Shown: in pieces, positions 4,371 through 5,606 of the stretch | How the letters are laid out: each line of letters starts with the position of its first letter | Numbering within the stretch: position 1 is the first letter of the stretch | Origin: an uncultured Ruminococcus sp. | GTDB lineage: Bacteria > Bacillota > Clostridia > Oscillospirales > Acutalibacteraceae | NCBI GenBank assembly: GCA_945632055.1 | Contig: CALZCU010000084.1 | Location: 1 to 5,606 of the forward strand | Direction of reading: 5' to 3' | Length of the DNA stretch: 5,606 nt | Position numbers and translations under genes: made by a program | The notes under the pieces: generated by a model | What the model was told of the DNA's origin: nothing | The model's input: the letters and a program-made list of their open reading frames with translations, nothing else | The model's database searches: none

Positions 4371-4387
4371 CAATTTTTTCTTTACAA
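4364..4387. promoter_or_regulatory. Inverted repeat joining the divergent -35 boxes (possible operator)
   Basis: TTGTAAA (4364-4370) and TTTACAA (4381-4387) form a perfect 7-bp inverted repeat with a 10-bp spacer. Each arm includes the TTTACA -35 box of one of the two divergent promoters. The symmetry may simply reflect two similar -35 boxes, or it may be an operator through which one regulator controls both NAD-salvage units. I do not recognise it as a known NiaR or NrtR site. Confidence 0.4.
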
Positions 4388-4416
4388 ATCGGCTCAAAAG
4401 GAATAAACTATATAAT
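4381..4416 (+). promoter_or_regulatory. Probable promoter of pncB
   Basis: TTTACA (4381-4386) is followed after 17 bp by TAAACT (4404-4409), a moderate -10 box. A perfect TATAAT sits slightly further on (4411-4416), but at 24 bp from that -35 it would need another, weaker -35. Either would start transcription 30 to 45 nt before the pncB ATG. The exact -10 is uncertain. Confidence 0.5.
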
Positions 4417-4454
4417 AGTAATAAAATGCTTTGAAAAATTTTCGGAGGTGCCCG

Positions 4455-5606
4455 ATGGATAGCAAAAATATGGCTTTGCTGTGCGACTTTTACGAGTTTA
4501 CAATGTCGAACGGCTATTTCAAAAACGGATTTTATAAGCAGAATGTATACTTTGATGTCTTTTTCCGCAAGGTTCCCGACAACGGCGGCTTTGCTGTTGC
4601 CGCAGGTCTGGAACAGGTGATTGAATATATCAAAAATCTTCATTTTGACGACAGCGATATTGAATATCTGCAAAGCAAGGGGATTTTTGACGATGAGTTC
4701 CTTGATTATCTCAGAAATTTCAAATTCAGCGGAGATATTTACGCTGTTCCCGAGGGAACTCCCGTATTCCCGAATGAACCGATTATGACGGTAAAGGCTC
4801 CTGCAATTGAGGCTCAGCTCATTGAAACCTTTGTACTGCTCACGCTCAATCATCAGACGCTTATTGCAACGAAGGCAAACAGAATTGTCCGTGCGGCGCA
4901 GGGCAGGGCGGTGCTTGAATTTGGCTCAAGAAGAGCTCAGGGTGCAAGCGGTGCGGTTGACGGAGCGAGAGCGGCCTATATCGGCGGCTGTGCCGGAACA
5001 GCCTGTGCACTTACAGACAAGCTCTACGATGTTCCCGCAGGCGGCACAATGGCTCATTCGTGGATTCAGATGTTCGACAGTGAATATGACGCATTCAAGG
5101 CTTACTGCGAGCTTTATCCCGACAATCCGACCTTGCTTGTCGACACCTACAACACCCTCAAAAGCGGTGTGCCGAATGCGATTAAGGTGTTCAAGGAGGT
5201 TCTTCTTCCGAAGGGCAAAACGGAGTTTTCAATCAGGCTTGATTCGGGAGATATTTCCTATCTTTCCAAAAAGGCGAGAAAAATGCTTGATGAGGCAGGC
5301 CTTGAAAGCTGCAAAATCGTCGCTTCAAATTCGCTTGACGAGTATCTCATTCGTGACCTTATGATGCAGGGCGCAAAGATTGATGTTTTCGGAGTGGGAG
5401 AGAGGCTGATAACCTCCTCAAGCTCGCCTGTTTTCGGCGGGGTGTACAAGCTGGTTGCCGTTGAAAACAAGGGCGGAGAGATTGTTCCGAAAATCAAGGT
5501 GAGCGAAAATACTACTAAAATCACAAATCCTCATTTCAAAAAGGTTTACCGCTTCTATGACAACGAGAGCGGAAAGGCTCTTGCCGATGAGCTGTGCGTT
5601 TATGAC
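4455..5606 (+). CDS. pncB: Nicotinate phosphoribosyltransferase, 3' end outside the window
   Basis: The frame is open for 384 codons from ATG 4455 to the window end with no stop; family members have roughly 400-500 residues, so the C-terminus is missing. The enzyme joins nicotinate and PRPP, usually with ATP hydrolysis, to give nicotinate mononucleotide in the Preiss-Handler branch of NAD synthesis. Recognisable blocks are LLCDFYEFTMSNGY (8-21), LEFGSRRAQG (154-163), GTMAHSWIQMF with H201 as the likely phosphorylated histidine (197-207), LLVDTYNTLKSG (227-238), SIRLDSGDI (259-267) and DVFGVGERLITS (310-321). A strong GGAGG (4444-4448) lies 6 nt before the start. It is transcribed away from the pncA-like operon, whose product makes its substrate. 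Codon use is richer in G and C than in the element genes, as expected for host DNA. Confidence 0.95.
   Translation, partial: MDSKNMALLCDFYEFTMSNGYFKNGFYKQNVYFDVFFRKVPDNGGFAVAAGLEQVIEYIKNLHFDDSDIEYLQSKGIFDDEFLDYLRNFKFSGDIYAVPEGTPVFPNEPIMTVKAPAIEAQLIETFVLLTLNHQTLIATKANRIVRAAQGRAVLEFGSRRAQGASGAVDGARAAYIGGCAGTACALTDKLYDVPAGGTMAHSWIQMFDSEYDAFKAYCELYPDNPTLLVDTYNTLKSGVPNAIKVFKEVLLPKGKTEFSIRLDSGDISYLSKKARKMLDEAGLESCKIVASNSLDEYLIRDLMMQGAKIDVFGVGERLITSSSSPVFGGVYKLVAVENKGGEIVPKIKVSENTTKITNPHFKKVYRFYDNESGKALADELCVYD

Noticed and set aside
4347..5524. Open frames opposite or out of frame with pncB
   Set aside because: They are shadows of the clearly coding pncB frame, with low-complexity or arginine-rich translations.

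Overview
The window joins two unlike stretches of DNA. Positions 1 to about 3185 look like the integrase-proximal end of an AT-rich integrative (probably conjugative) element. From about 3185 onward is host chromosome with a higher-GC, C/G-ending codon style. Strong AGGAGG-type ribosome sites, sigmaA-like promoters and the gene families point to a low-to-medium GC Firmicute, most likely a gut-type clostridium (Ruminococcaceae/Oscillospiraceae-like). The species cannot be read from the sequence.

Element part, all on the plus strand: a 272-base leader rich in inverted repeats (1-272); a sigma-70-region-4-like regulator (273-827); a MazF/PemK-type ribonuclease fused to a C-terminal four-cysteine domain (900-1472); an excisionase-like MerR/HTH protein (1580-1795); and a tyrosine integrase (1885-3027). 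The order regulator, xis, int recalls the regulatory and recombination end of Tn916/Tn1549-type elements. A 67-bp sequence occurs twice, once ahead of xis and once ahead of int, and each copy can fold into the same 9-bp stem. Past int lie a short direct repeat (candidate integrase arm sites), a terminator-like hairpin and the 3' end of a minus-strand tRNA-Trp(CCA). This layout indicates integration into the 3' end of that tRNA gene; the other attachment site lies outside the window.

Chromosomal part: the tRNA-Trp has a good minus-strand promoter (TTGACA, 17, TAAAAT). Next comes about 360 bp without an intact gene, holding palindromes, an extended -10 box and what may be a decayed insertion-sequence start. 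Then follow divergent NAD-salvage genes. A 53-residue zinc-ribbon protein and a nicotinamidase-like cysteine hydrolase (pncA-like) form a tight minus-strand operon. Nicotinate phosphoribosyltransferase (pncB) reads to the right and runs off the window end. Together the two enzymes would convert nicotinamide to nicotinate and then to nicotinate mononucleotide. The divergent promoters place their -35 boxes as an inverted repeat 10 bp apart, which would allow shared control.

The least explained material is the repeated, foldable non-coding DNA of the element: an inverted-repeat-rich leader ending in two mutually exclusive hairpins over a ribosome site, and the duplicated 67-bp leader around xis. 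The MazF plus cysteine-domain fusion without a visible antitoxin is also notable.
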